Assembly: GCA_002307725.1 (NCBI GenBank)
Contig: DBUB01000002.1
Location: 333,824-397,823, forward strand
Source of the DNA: Alphaproteobacteria bacterium UBA1301
GTDB lineage: Bacteria > Pseudomonadota > Alphaproteobacteria > Micropepsales > Micropepsaceae
DNA: 64,000 bases
Reading direction: 5' to 3'
Below the pieces are notes generated by a model. The model ran no database searches. It saw only the letters and a program-made list of their open reading frames with translations, and was not told the DNA's origin. Both the position numbers and the translations under genes were made by a program. Positions 8,954 through 17,909 of the stretch are shown here, piece by piece; the first letter of the stretch is position 1; the number at the start of each line of letters is the position of its first letter.

Positions 8954-9094
8954 GTGGCCTCCTGGGCGATGAGGGCGAGAAGGGAAGCGCAATTAACGCA
9001 TACCGTGTGGATACGGGAAAGAAAAAACGTACGCGGCGCACTTCTTTTTTTGTGACGACCCACGTCATTCGCAGTGCGCATAATTCCGTCGCTG

Positions 9095-10255
9095 TTACGT
9101 CAGTTTTTTGGCGGCGCGTTTTTTCAACCAGATCCAGATGCCGGTGATCGACAGTAGCGCGACCACCAGGCCGGTAAGGCAGATGAGGATGCGTCCCGGC
9201 CAGCCGAGAATGCGCCCCGAGTGAAGCTGAAACTGTGCCCCCGCATAAATGTCGGCGGCGCGGCCGCGGCCCGCGATCTGGCGCAGCATCTCGGCACCAC
9301 TGCGGTCGTCGAAATAGATGTACGACAAACCCCAGCCGTCCATGCCGTCGCCGCCGGCCTTACCGAAGCCGACACCATAGGCGTGATAGGCCGGATAATG
9401 AAAAACATAACGCGGCACGAAAGGCTCGGTCCGGGCCAGTGTACGGGCCCGCGCCACGGCATCGTCAAACGACAGCAATGGTGGCGCGGGCGGAATTTTC
9501 AGACGAGAGACGCCCGCTTCCGTCACGCTTGGCGTGAGTGGCGCAAACAGTTTGACGACCGGCCGGAACACCTGGTCGGGCAGGTTGAGGGCAACGCCGC
9601 TGGTAGCAAGGACCAGCAGCACCGCCCACAGCCACAAGCCGCCGGCACGATGCAGATCGAAATTGCGCCGAAAGCTGCCGGTATCGCGTTTGATCCGCCA
9701 CGATGGACGCCATTTCCGCCAGAACGGTTTTTCCCAGAATGAGCGGCCGCGCGGCAGGGTGAGGGCGACGGCAACGAAGCAGTCGATGGTCCACAAACAG
9801 GCGATGATACCCATCAACAGCGTGCCCCAGACGCTGGGCAGTTTGAGCGTGTAATGGAACACATAGATCATCGGCATCAGAGCGGCGCGGCTGAGATCGG
9901 CTGCGCCCCATTTGCGCTTGCCGAGAACGTTTCCGGTGGCCGGATCGGCGAACAGTTGGTCGTAGACCAGCACGCCGCGGCGCGGCCGCACCCATAGCTC
10001 CACCGATCGGCCAGACGGCACGCTGAGAGCAATCAAGCTGACCTCTGCATTGGGCAGTTGCTGCTCGACGCGGCGCACCAACTCGGACGCCGATAACCTT
10101 TGGCTAGAAACCGGTACGCGATAAAGCTCCGGATTCAGCGCCGCATCGAGTTCACGATAGAAGACGATGGCGCTGCCGGTGAGGCCGGCGATCACGAGAA
10201 AACCCGCAATCGTCAGCCCCACCCAGCGATGGAGGCGGGCGAAAACACCTCGCAT
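9095..10255 (-). CDS. PepSY-associated inner-membrane protein (PiuB-like)
   Basis: About 386 residues with the layout of PepSY_TM proteins: TM1 close to the N-terminus after an LHRWVGL motif, a periplasmic PepSY-like region, a TM pair near residues 140-170, an FDLHRAGGLWLW motif with TM near 200-225, a second periplasmic part containing FQLHSGRILG, and a last TM before a Lys-rich tail. These proteins often accompany siderophore receptors and are thought to act as ferric-reductase-like partners through conserved His. ATG 10255 overlaps the stop of the TonB receptor (TGATG), indicating coupled translation; a GTG one codon earlier is possible. Confidence 0.88.
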   Translation of the reverse strand: MRGVFARLHRWVGLTIAGFLVIAGLTGSAIVFYRELDAALNPELYRVPVSSQRLSASELVRRVEQQLPNAEVSLIALSVPSGRSVELWVRPRRGVLVYDQLFADPATGNVLGKRKWGAADLSRAALMPMIYVFHYTLKLPSVWGTLLMGIIACLWTIDCFVAVALTLPRGRSFWEKPFWRKWRPSWRIKRDTGSFRRNFDLHRAGGLWLWAVLLVLATSGVALNLPDQVFRPVVKLFAPLTPSVTEAGVSRLKIPPAPPLLSFDDAVARARTLARTEPFVPRYVFHYPAYHAYGVGFGKAGGDGMDGWGLSYIYFDDRSGAEMLRQIAGRGRAADIYAGAQFQLHSGRILGWPGRILICLTGLVVALLSITGIWIWLKKRAAKKLT

Positions 10256-12312
10256 CACAGCCGATAGCTCAACCTGGCTTCGATGCTGCGTGAGGCGCCC
10301 GGCTGGACATAGAGATCGTTGTAGGAGCCCGAGAAATAGCGTTCATTGAAGAGGTTCTTAAATGACAGCTGCAGCGTGGCGTCTTGGTAGTCGTAAGCCA
10401 GCCCCGCATTGACCAGCGTGTAGGACGGCAAGCGGAAGGTGTTGGGTAGATCACCCGCCATGCTGGAATAGTGGTAGACACCGGCGTTGGCGGAGAAGCC
10501 ATCGAGAACGCCGTCGAAGGCATAGCGCGTCCACAGCCCGATGCTGTTCTTCGGCACATTGCTGAGCTGATCGCCGACCGGATAGCTGTTGTCTTCGATC
10601 ACCGCGGCGTCGGTGTAGGCATAGGTGAAGATGGCTTGCCAGTTTTTCACGATCTCAAAGCGACTATCGAATTCAAAGCCGCGGCTGCGTTGCTTGCCGC
10701 TTTGGAGGTAAGAATAGGGGTGGGACGGATCCGAGGTCGAGACGTTGTTGCGCGTCAAATAGTAGAGCGAGGCAGAAAGATCGATTCTGCCTTCCAGCAA
10801 GCTGGCCTTAATGCCGCTTTCCCATTGACGACCCTTCTCCGGCTTGAGTACCTCGCCAGCGAATGTCGTACCGCTTTGCGGCAGGAAAGATTCGCTATAG
10901 CTGGCGAAGAGAATGGTATCCGGCACCACCGCATAGGTCAGCCCCAGGCGTGGTGTGAAGGCGACGTCGGTATTTTCTGCTCCGTAGGCCGCCGAGCGCG
11001 CATTATCCCAGCGCAGCGAACCGGTCAGTGTCCAGTTTTTGTAAGAGACGTGATCCTGCACATAAGCGCCGACCGAATTTTGTGCCTCGTCGCTCGAACC
11101 GCTGCTGAAATAGGACGGCATTGCTCGGTGATAGGTCGGGTGGAAAAGGTCCATCACCAGATAGGAGCTCTCGTCGCTGTAATCAATCTGGCGGTTAAAT
11201 GAATGGGCGTGGTAGATGGCGTAATCGGTGCCCGCCAGAAGCTGATGGCGCAGCGGGCCGGTGGTGAAATTGGCGGTGACCGAGGTGTCGGTGGTGACCG
11301 TCGTGCCGAAGCTCTCGTAGTAATAGGGGTACTGATAGAGCATCAGCGAATTGCCGTCGTCGATCAAATGCGAAGTATAAAGGATATTTTCCCACTTCTG
11401 GTCATTGAACGTGACGCGCAGGCGGTGATTGAGAGTGAAGACGTCATTGAAGCGATGGCTGAATTGATAGCCGATCTGGCTGCGATTGGTCTTGGACTGA
11501 TTGTCGTCGCCGAGATTGCCGGTATAGGTGTCCAGCGAATACGTGCCATAGGCTGAGGGCGTGACGGTGCCCAGCGCTGTCAAGGGCATCGCCATGTTCA
11601 TTTTGTCGTGCTGATAGGACGCGAGCAGCGTCAAGGCGGTGTCGGTATCGATCTTCCAAGTGGCGGACGGCGCAACATAGACGCGGGTGTTGCCGGTGGT
11701 GTGATCGACAAAGCTGCCAGCATGACGCCACGTCGCCACCAAACGCGTGGCCACATCGCCAGTGATCGGCTGATTGCCGTCGGCTGTGAATTCATAAGAA
11801 TCAAAGGAACCATATGTACCGCTGACATTGAGGAATGCCGTGTCAGTCGGCCGCTTGCTGACGAAATTGACAAGGCCGCCCAGCGCGCCCTGGCCGTAAA
11901 GCGCCGAAGACGGCCCCTTCACCACCTGGATCTGTTCCAGGCCGCTCATCTCGGCATTGACATCGACATAGGGGTCGATCCGCATGCCGTCGAGATAGAT
12001 GTAGCCCGAGGCGTCGAAGCCGCGAATGCGGAAATAATCGTAAGAGGAATAGTAGCCGCCCCCCATGACTCCGGCGACGTTGCGCAAAGCTTCATCGAGC
12101 CGGGTCACGTCTTGCGCCGCCAAAAGGTCGGCCGACAGGATCTGGATGTTCTGCGGCGTTTCGAGCAGCGGTGTCTGTCCCCTGACGTCCCATTCGATCG
12201 CTTGGCCCGTAACAGTGACGCTCTCGAAGGTTTCCGCTTGGGCGGGAAGGCGCGCGAAAAGGCCGAGAACCAGAATAGAAGCGGATGCTCTGAGAATGTG
12301 ACGCGTTATCAT
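10255..12312 (-). CDS. TonB-dependent siderophore receptor
   Basis: Outer-membrane receptor of 685 residues. Signal peptide about 1-26 (LPAQA-ET), a TonB-box-like ESVTVTG right after it, a plug domain (about 45-155, with IRGFDASGYIYLDGMR and VKGPSSALYGQGALGGLVNFVSKRP), and a 22-strand-type barrel ending in the C-terminal aromatic/Leu pattern ARLSYRL. The plug motifs place it in the FhuE/FpvA-type siderophore receptor group. It is cotranscribed with the PepSY protein, and a Fur-like dyad lies 23-43 bp before its start. The ligand is not known. Confidence 0.93.
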   Translation of the reverse strand: MITRHILRASASILVLGLFARLPAQAETFESVTVTGQAIEWDVRGQTPLLETPQNIQILSADLLAAQDVTRLDEALRNVAGVMGGGYYSSYDYFRIRGFDASGYIYLDGMRIDPYVDVNAEMSGLEQIQVVKGPSSALYGQGALGGLVNFVSKRPTDTAFLNVSGTYGSFDSYEFTADGNQPITGDVATRLVATWRHAGSFVDHTTGNTRVYVAPSATWKIDTDTALTLLASYQHDKMNMAMPLTALGTVTPSAYGTYSLDTYTGNLGDDNQSKTNRSQIGYQFSHRFNDVFTLNHRLRVTFNDQKWENILYTSHLIDDGNSLMLYQYPYYYESFGTTVTTDTSVTANFTTGPLRHQLLAGTDYAIYHAHSFNRQIDYSDESSYLVMDLFHPTYHRAMPSYFSSGSSDEAQNSVGAYVQDHVSYKNWTLTGSLRWDNARSAAYGAENTDVAFTPRLGLTYAVVPDTILFASYSESFLPQSGTTFAGEVLKPEKGRQWESGIKASLLEGRIDLSASLYYLTRNNVSTSDPSHPYSYLQSGKQRSRGFEFDSRFEIVKNWQAIFTYAYTDAAVIEDNSYPVGDQLSNVPKNSIGLWTRYAFDGVLDGFSANAGVYHYSSMAGDLPNTFRLPSYTLVNAGLAYDYQDATLQLSFKNLFNERYFSGSYNDLYVQPGASRSIEARLSYRL

Positions 12313-12334
12313 CTAACCCCTCGAAAGTTGCTAT

Positions 12335-12355
12335 TAAGAGTGTGTCTCATTCTCA
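12335..12355 (-). promoter_or_regulatory. Fur-like operator dyad
   Basis: On the minus strand the 21-bp site has a left half TGAGAATGAG matching the Fur half-site TGATAATGAT at 8 of 10, and a weaker right half. It is an imperfect palindrome centred 33 bp upstream of the TonB receptor start. Iron control by Fur is inferred from position and gene content. Confidence 0.45.
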
Positions 12356-12510
12356 CGTTAACAACAGAAACCAGCATTAATGGCAAGCCGAAAATGCCAC
12401 CACGCCGGAATGTGAAGGTAAGATATTGAAATAGCTACAGAGTTTTCAGGATGCGGGGTCAGCCATCGATTGCCGATGGTTGCGACGCCTTCGCAAAATT
12501 GTTCTAAAAA

Positions 12511-14592
12511 TCAGCCCTGCCGCTTCGGCACCGGGGCGCCGGAGAGAACCTCTTTCACCTTGGCCGCGAGTTGCTTAAGGCCGAACGGTTTGGGCAGGAA
12601 ATGGAGGTCCTCGGCCTTCTCGTCGTTGCGGCGGAAGGCTTCCTCGGCATAGCCCGACATGAAGATGATCTGCATGTCGGGGCGGATGCGGCGCACTTGG
12701 CGGACGAGCGTCGGCCCATCCATGTTGGGCATCACCACGTCGGTGATCAGCAGGTGGATCGGCGCCTTGCCGCTGCGCACATGCTCCAAAGCCTCTTCGC
12801 CGCCCGAGGCTTCGATCACATTATAGCCGCGCATGCGTAGCGCCCGGGCCGCAAAGCTGCGCACCGCTTCTTCGTCTTCGACAAGCAGGATCGTGTCCTG
12901 GCCGGTGACGTCGCGCGGGGCGGTCCGTTCCTTCTCTTCGGCGACGGCATTCTGGTCGATGTGATGGCGCGGCAGGAAGATGCGGAAGGCGGTACCTTTG
13001 CCGATTTCCGAATCCACCGTGATGAAGCCGCCGGTTTGCTTGACGATGCCGTAGACGGTCGCCAGCCCGAGGCCAGTGCCCTGGCCGACCGGCTTGGTGG
13101 TGAAAAACGGATCGTAGATCTTGCCGAGGATTTCCGGCGGAATACCGGTGCCGGTGTCGGCCACCTCGATGCGGACGTAATCGCCCGCCGGCATGATGGC
13201 GGTGCCGAGCGCCACCGGCTCGGGCGCGGTCTCATTGGCGGTGCGGATAGTGACGGTGCCGCCGTCCGGCATGGCGTCGCGGGCATTGACGACGAGGTTG
13301 ATGATGGCGTTAGAAAGCTGCGCCTCGTCGGCATGCACCGGCCACAACTCGCTACCATGCTCGAGCTTCAGCTCGACGCCTTCGCGCAGAAGCCGGCGCA
13401 GCATCAGGGTCAGTTCGCCCACCACGTCGCGCACGGCGAGGACCTTCGGCTGCATGGTCTGCTTGCGCGAGAAGGCAAGGAGCTGTCCCACCAGCGTCGC
13501 AGCGCGCAACGCGTTCTGATGGATTTCGTTGATCTCCTTGAACGAAGGATCGCCCGCCTGATGGCGCATCAGAAGGAATTCGGAATTGCCGATGATGACA
13601 GTCAGCAAATTGTTGAAATCGTGCGCCACGCCGCCGGCGAGCTGGCCGACCGCTTGCATCTTCTGGCTTTGGGCGAATTTGATCTCAAGCGCCTTCTGCT
13701 CGGAGATGTCGAGCAGATAGAGCACCACATTGCCGTCCGGCACCGGATGGGCGAATAGATCGGCCATCCGGTCGCCTTGCCCCGCGGCCCGCACTTCTAC
13801 CGCCCCGAGATTGGTGTCGCCCTTGGCCGCCTTCTTGATCAGATCCATCGCGCTGCCACGATCGGCTGGGTCGATCAGGTCGGTAAGCAAACGGCCAACT
13901 TGCGCCGCCACGAAGAAGGCGCGGAAGGCGCTATTGGCTTCCGTAAGCTTGCCCGCAGCATCGACGAAGGCGACGCCCATCGGCGCATCGCGGAAAACTT
14001 CGCCTGTGACCGCCGGCTTGGCGTCTTCGGGTTTGGTGCGCGCCGACGAAAGCGCCAGCCGCGGAATAAACCACCACACCGCCTGATGCTCCGGCAGCGG
14101 ACGCACCGCCGCGACGATTTCGAGCCCCGGCGCCACCGGAAAGGTCTCTTCGCGCTGGGTGCCGTCAGCGGCAGATTTGGTCAGGCGGTAGAGCACGGCG
14201 GCAGAGGCTTCTCCGGCCAGCGCCAATTCGGGCGGTGCGGCCGCGGCATCACCTTCCGCTCCGGCCATGCGGCGGTAGACGTCGTTGCACTCCAGCACGG
14301 CGCCCTCGGGCGAGGTCACCGCCCAAGCGACATTGGCGCGCGCCGCGGCTTCAGCGATGCGCCGGGCATCGACTCCGGAAAGCCACTTGCGCTGTCCCAT
14401 GCCGTAGAGCACCACCAGTCCGATCGCGCCGATTCCGATGAGCAGGGCGACGCCCGCCCACTGCGCCTTGGCCGGTACTGCCACCGCCAAAACGGCAGCC
14501 GCCAGCGCCAGGGCGACAAACCCTGTCGCCACCCATCGCCATTTTCCACTCGGCGCGCCTAAGGACGAGTCGATGATGCTACGAGCCGCCAT
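12511..14592 (-). CDS. cckA: cell-cycle hybrid histidine kinase CckA
   Basis: Membrane kinase/phosphatase that drives CtrA and CpdR phosphorylation through ChpT. 693 residues, close to the 691 of Caulobacter. Order: two TM helices (about 19-42 and 46-66), two PAS-like regions (about 75-180 and 195-300), HisKA with phosphorylated His324 in GVAHDFNNLL, HATPase with NLVVNARDAM, DTGTGIP and GQGTGLGL, and a receiver domain with Asp618 in LLITDVVMPNMDG and Lys in LPKPF. All catalytic residues are present. It is divergent from the SGNH esterase gene. ctrA is in the same window, 44 kb away. Confidence 0.95.
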   Translation of the reverse strand: MAARSIIDSSLGAPSGKWRWVATGFVALALAAAVLAVAVPAKAQWAGVALLIGIGAIGLVVLYGMGQRKWLSGVDARRIAEAAARANVAWAVTSPEGAVLECNDVYRRMAGAEGDAAAAPPELALAGEASAAVLYRLTKSAADGTQREETFPVAPGLEIVAAVRPLPEHQAVWWFIPRLALSSARTKPEDAKPAVTGEVFRDAPMGVAFVDAAGKLTEANSAFRAFFVAAQVGRLLTDLIDPADRGSAMDLIKKAAKGDTNLGAVEVRAAGQGDRMADLFAHPVPDGNVVLYLLDISEQKALEIKFAQSQKMQAVGQLAGGVAHDFNNLLTVIIGNSEFLLMRHQAGDPSFKEINEIHQNALRAATLVGQLLAFSRKQTMQPKVLAVRDVVGELTLMLRRLLREGVELKLEHGSELWPVHADEAQLSNAIINLVVNARDAMPDGGTVTIRTANETAPEPVALGTAIMPAGDYVRIEVADTGTGIPPEILGKIYDPFFTTKPVGQGTGLGLATVYGIVKQTGGFITVDSEIGKGTAFRIFLPRHHIDQNAVAEEKERTAPRDVTGQDTILLVEDEEAVRSFAARALRMRGYNVIEASGGEEALEHVRSGKAPIHLLITDVVMPNMDGPTLVRQVRRIRPDMQIIFMSGYAEEAFRRNDEKAEDLHFLPKPFGLKQLAAKVKEVLSGAPVPKRQG

Positions 14593-14693
14593 GCTGATTC
14601 GAACCTTTCGGCACAGTATGAACTTTTTTCGTGGCGGGAAAGTTCGGATAAATCACGGCATTTTCGCCCAGGGGAAAGCGGTCTATAAGGGTG

Positions 14694-14707
14694 TGATACC
14701 GGTACCA
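14694..14707. promoter_or_regulatory. LacI-family-type operator palindrome
   Basis: TGATACCGGTACCA is a 14-bp palindrome with 12 of 14 positions symmetric, centred on CCGG. The form is that of LacI-family sites such as E. coli GntR (ACC-centre-GT). It lies 27-40 bp before the start of the exported esterase gene, so repression of the esterase/deacetylase pair by a sugar-responsive regulator is a reasonable inference. Confidence 0.4.
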
Positions 14708-14733
14708 TAAGAACCTATATCCAGGGAGGCAGT

Positions 14734-15969
14734 ATGCGACAGGTGATGCGGGCGGTTGTCTTCGTCCTGACGGCGGCAGCAGCGGCGGCGGCGCCCTCGG
14801 GTCCGACCGCCAAAACCCATTGGGTGACGAGTTGGGGGGCCGCCCAGCAGATCGTCGAACCGGCCAATATGCTGGCGCCGGCCGCCCTGACCGACACCAC
14901 CTTGCGCCAAATCGTGCGGCTGTCGGTAGGCGGCAAGGCGTTCCGGCTGGTGCTGTCGAATGCGTTTGGCACTGCGCCGCTGCATTTGAAATCGGTGCAT
15001 GTGGCGCGCGCCCTCGGTGCCGACGCCATCGATCCGGCGAGCGATCGTGCGGTAATGGCCGACATCACCATTCCGGCCGGGGCGGCTTGGGTATCCGATG
15101 CCGTCGCCATCCCGGTGGCGCCGCTGGCCGATCTCGCCATCTCGATCCATTACGACACCGCGCCCCTGGTCCAGACCGGCCATCCCGGTTCGCGCCAGAC
15201 TTCTTTTGTGCTTGCCGGTGATCACGTTGCCGCGGCGCAGCTTGCCGGCGCCAAAACTGTCGATCATTGGTACCAGATCGCGGCGGTGGAGGTGCTGGCA
15301 GCGCCGCAGGTTACGGCCGTGGTCGTGCTCGGCGATTCCATCACCGATGGGCGCGGCTCGACCACCAACGGCAACGACCGCTGGACCAATATCCTGGCCG
15401 AGCGGCTACAGGCAAAGCCGGGTGTTGCGGTCTTGAATGCGGGGCAGGGCGGCAATTGCGTGCTAAGCCAGTGTCTCGGCCCCAACGTGCTGTCGCGGCT
15501 GGAACGCGATGTGTTTACCCCACCGGGGGTGCAAACCGTGATCGTGCTGGAAGGCATCAATGACCTCGGCCGGCTCACCATCGACCATCCGGCGGCGCCG
15601 GACGAGCACACGGCCTTGGTGGCGCAGCTGATTGCCGGCTACCAGCAGATTGCCGCCCGCGCCCATGCCCATGGGCTGAAAGTCTATATCGCGACGATCC
15701 TGCCGTTCATGGGTGTTGCCTATTACCACCCGGATGCCGCGAATGAGGCCGACCGCACCGCCGTCAACGCCTGGATCCGTAGCCAGACGCAGTTCGACGG
15801 CGTGATCGATTTCGACGCCGCGTTGAAAGATCCGGTGCGCCCCGATCACCTCAATCCGTGCTATGATTCAGGCGATTTCCTGCATCCCTCTGCGGCCGGC
15901 TATCGGGTCATGGGTGAACTTGCCGCCAAGGCGCTGACGGCGCCGAAAGCCAAAGGGAAGAAGAAATGA
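14734..15969 (+). CDS. exported SGNH/GDSL hydrolase (probable carbohydrate esterase)
   Basis: Signal peptide about 1-20, then a family-specific N-terminal beta region starting THWVTSWGAAQQ, and an SGNH catalytic domain. Block I is GDSITDG with nucleophile Ser202, block II has Gly in NAGQGGN, block III is GINDLG with Asn, block V is DFLHPSAAGY with Asp381 and His384. 411 residues. Family members in this group deacylate plant or bacterial polysaccharides. Start fixed by CCAGGGAGGCAGT before the ATG. The stop overlaps the start of the deacetylase gene (ATGA), so the two are coupled and probably act together on acylated saccharides in the periplasm. Confidence 0.9.
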   Translation: MRQVMRAVVFVLTAAAAAAAPSGPTAKTHWVTSWGAAQQIVEPANMLAPAALTDTTLRQIVRLSVGGKAFRLVLSNAFGTAPLHLKSVHVARALGADAIDPASDRAVMADITIPAGAAWVSDAVAIPVAPLADLAISIHYDTAPLVQTGHPGSRQTSFVLAGDHVAAAQLAGAKTVDHWYQIAAVEVLAAPQVTAVVVLGDSITDGRGSTTNGNDRWTNILAERLQAKPGVAVLNAGQGGNCVLSQCLGPNVLSRLERDVFTPPGVQTVIVLEGINDLGRLTIDHPAAPDEHTALVAQLIAGYQQIAARAHAHGLKVYIATILPFMGVAYYHPDAANEADRTAVNAWIRSQTQFDGVIDFDAALKDPVRPDHLNPCYDSGDFLHPSAAGYRVMGELAAKALTAPKAKGKKK

Positions 15970-16868
15970 AACCAGCCTTGATCGCGGCCGCGCTGCTTCT
16001 GACGGTATCCGCCATGGCCGAACCCAAAATTGCGATTACCTTTGACGATCTGCCGGCGCATGGCGTTTTACCGGCCGGCATGACGCGGGTTGAGATCGCC
16101 CAGCAGGTGATCGATGCCTTAAAGGCTGGTGGCATCCCGCCCACCTATGGCTTTGTCAACGGGGCGCTAATCGAAGGTGAGCCCGCGGCGGCGCCGGTGT
16201 TGACGCTGTGGCGCCAAGGCGGCAACCGCCTCGGCGACCACACCTGGTCGCATCCGGGTCTTTCCAAGCTGAGTGTGGCCGATTACGAGGCCGAGATCAT
16301 CCGCAATGAGCCGGTGATTGCCGGCGCGGCGGGATCGAGCGATTGGCACTGGTTCCGCTATCCCTTCCTCGACGAGGGCAAGGACGCCACGCAGCGCGCC
16401 GCCATCCGCACCTTCCTCAGCGGTCGCGGCTATAAGATCGCCACGGTGACGACCGGGCTCAACGATTGGGATTATCCGGCGCCTTACGCGCGCTGTATGG
16501 CCAAGAACGACACCATCGCGATCGCCAAGCTGGAAGCGATGTATCTGACCCGGGCGGAGCAGGGCTTTGCTTATTCCCAGTCGTTGGCGTCCACCCTCTA
16601 TGGCCACGACATTCCCTACATCCTGCTGCAGCACATCGGCTCGTTCCAGGCCCATATGCTGCCCAAGCTGATTGCGATGTACCAAGCGAAGGGCGTCAGC
16701 TTCATCAGTCTGGAAGACGCGGTGAAGGACCCAATCTATCGCGCCTATGCCGATCCCAGCCTCAGCGCGCCGCCGCGCGACATGGAACATGCGGCTGCCG
16801 AGCGCAAACTCTCCACGCCGCGCCCGCCATCGGGCCGGGGCGATGAGTTGGAGGCGATCTGCCGCTGA
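15966..16868 (+). CDS. exported polysaccharide deacetylase (NodB-like)
   Basis: 300 residues with a signal peptide (about 1-18, SAMA-EP). The NodB fold is shown by motif 1 ITFDDLP (Asp27 general base, Asp28 metal) and motif 2 GDHTWSHPGL (metal ligands His92 and His96), followed by the WFRYPFLDEG motif-3 region. It removes acetyl groups from sugar amides or esters in CE4 enzymes; the substrate is not identifiable. It is translationally coupled to the upstream SGNH esterase. The C-terminal Pro- and Arg-rich tail after about residue 260 appears unstructured. Confidence 0.9.
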   Translation: MKPALIAAALLLTVSAMAEPKIAITFDDLPAHGVLPAGMTRVEIAQQVIDALKAGGIPPTYGFVNGALIEGEPAAAPVLTLWRQGGNRLGDHTWSHPGLSKLSVADYEAEIIRNEPVIAGAAGSSDWHWFRYPFLDEGKDATQRAAIRTFLSGRGYKIATVTTGLNDWDYPAPYARCMAKNDTIAIAKLEAMYLTRAEQGFAYSQSLASTLYGHDIPYILLQHIGSFQAHMLPKLIAMYQAKGVSFISLEDAVKDPIYRAYADPSLSAPPRDMEHAAAERKLSTPRPPSGRGDELEAICR

Positions 16869-17831
16869 TTAGCGCAGTGAGTCTTTCAAACACCGCCGGA
16901 AGGCGGCCGCATCGACCGCCTTGATGACCCGGGCGTTGGCTTTTTGGGCTTTGCCGAGGGCGGGGTCGGCGATTTCCTGCTTGGGCACTTGCGCCGAGGA
17001 GACGCTGGAATAGGCCCGCGTCAGCGTCGACGCGATTTCGATTTGTACCAGGCAGTCGGCGCTCTCGGTCACGATGCCCGGAACAAGCGCGCAGGCCGAG
17101 GTCAGCGCGTCGGGGTGCACGGTGCCGCCGTGACCGTAGTGGTCTTTGGAGAACTGAACCTGGGACGCGTTGACGGTGGTGAAGAAGTCGGATTTTGCGG
17201 TACCCATGCGCGCGACTTCGGCGAGGTCCGCTTCATCCATCAGGCTGGAAGAGAGCGACAGCGTCCAGGTCACCAGCGAGATGTCGAATCCGGCATGAAA
17301 CACGATCGCCGCCGCTTCGGGATCGACGTAGAAATTGTATTCGGCAGCGGGTGTCACGTTGCCGACGCCGTTGTCGGTGCCGCCCATGATCCAGAGATGC
17401 TTCAGCGCGCTTGCGATGCGCGGCTCCATGGTCACCGCCACCGCGATGTTGGTCAGCGGCGCCTGGGCGATGAGGCTGATTTCGCCGGGATTTGACATGA
17501 TGAGATCGATCATCGCATCGACCGCGTGGCGGGATACGGGGCGCTGCTGGGTGCGCGGAAAATGCGCGCCACTCATGCCGTCGGGACCGAAGACATAGGC
17601 CGCATCCACATGCTCGCGTAACAGCGGCTTGGGACAACCGGGATAAACCGGCACTTGGCCGCCCAGCCCGGCGACCTCCAGCGTCTTCAGCGCATTTTCG
17701 ATCTGTTGTTCGAAGCCGATGTTGCCGTTGCAGATCGTCACCGCCTCGATTTTGACGTCGGGCTGGCTTGCAGCCACCAGAATGGAAAAGCAGTCGTCAC
17801 CTGCCGTGTCGGTATCAATGAGTAGCCGCAT
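16869..17831 (-). CDS. inosine/uridine-preferring nucleoside hydrolase
   Basis: Cytoplasmic N-ribohydrolase of 320 residues. The Ca2+-binding signature DTDTAGDD (residues 6-13) lies at the N-terminus, followed by EAVTICNGN, and later AEYNFYVDPEAA supplying the NxxxDPEA ligand region; a His near the C-terminal third (GGTVHPDALT) contributes the usual Asp. Start at ATG 17831 because the domain begins there; an in-frame GTG or ATG further upstream would add a Pro/Arg-rich leader without a ribosome site. Converges on the deacetylase gene with no gap beyond the stop codons. Role: salvage of ribonucleosides. Confidence 0.92.
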   Translation of the reverse strand: MRLLIDTDTAGDDCFSILVAASQPDVKIEAVTICNGNIGFEQQIENALKTLEVAGLGGQVPVYPGCPKPLLREHVDAAYVFGPDGMSGAHFPRTQQRPVSRHAVDAMIDLIMSNPGEISLIAQAPLTNIAVAVTMEPRIASALKHLWIMGGTDNGVGNVTPAAEYNFYVDPEAAAIVFHAGFDISLVTWTLSLSSSLMDEADLAEVARMGTAKSDFFTTVNASQVQFSKDHYGHGGTVHPDALTSACALVPGIVTESADCLVQIEIASTLTRAYSSVSSAQVPKQEIADPALGKAQKANARVIKAVDAAAFRRCLKDSLR

Positions 17832-17909
17832 CGTTCCGCCGTGTTTTACGCGCGCGCACGGTGCCGCACGCAAGCCGCCAAGGCAACTGCGGCATGATTT
17901 TCTGCGGGA

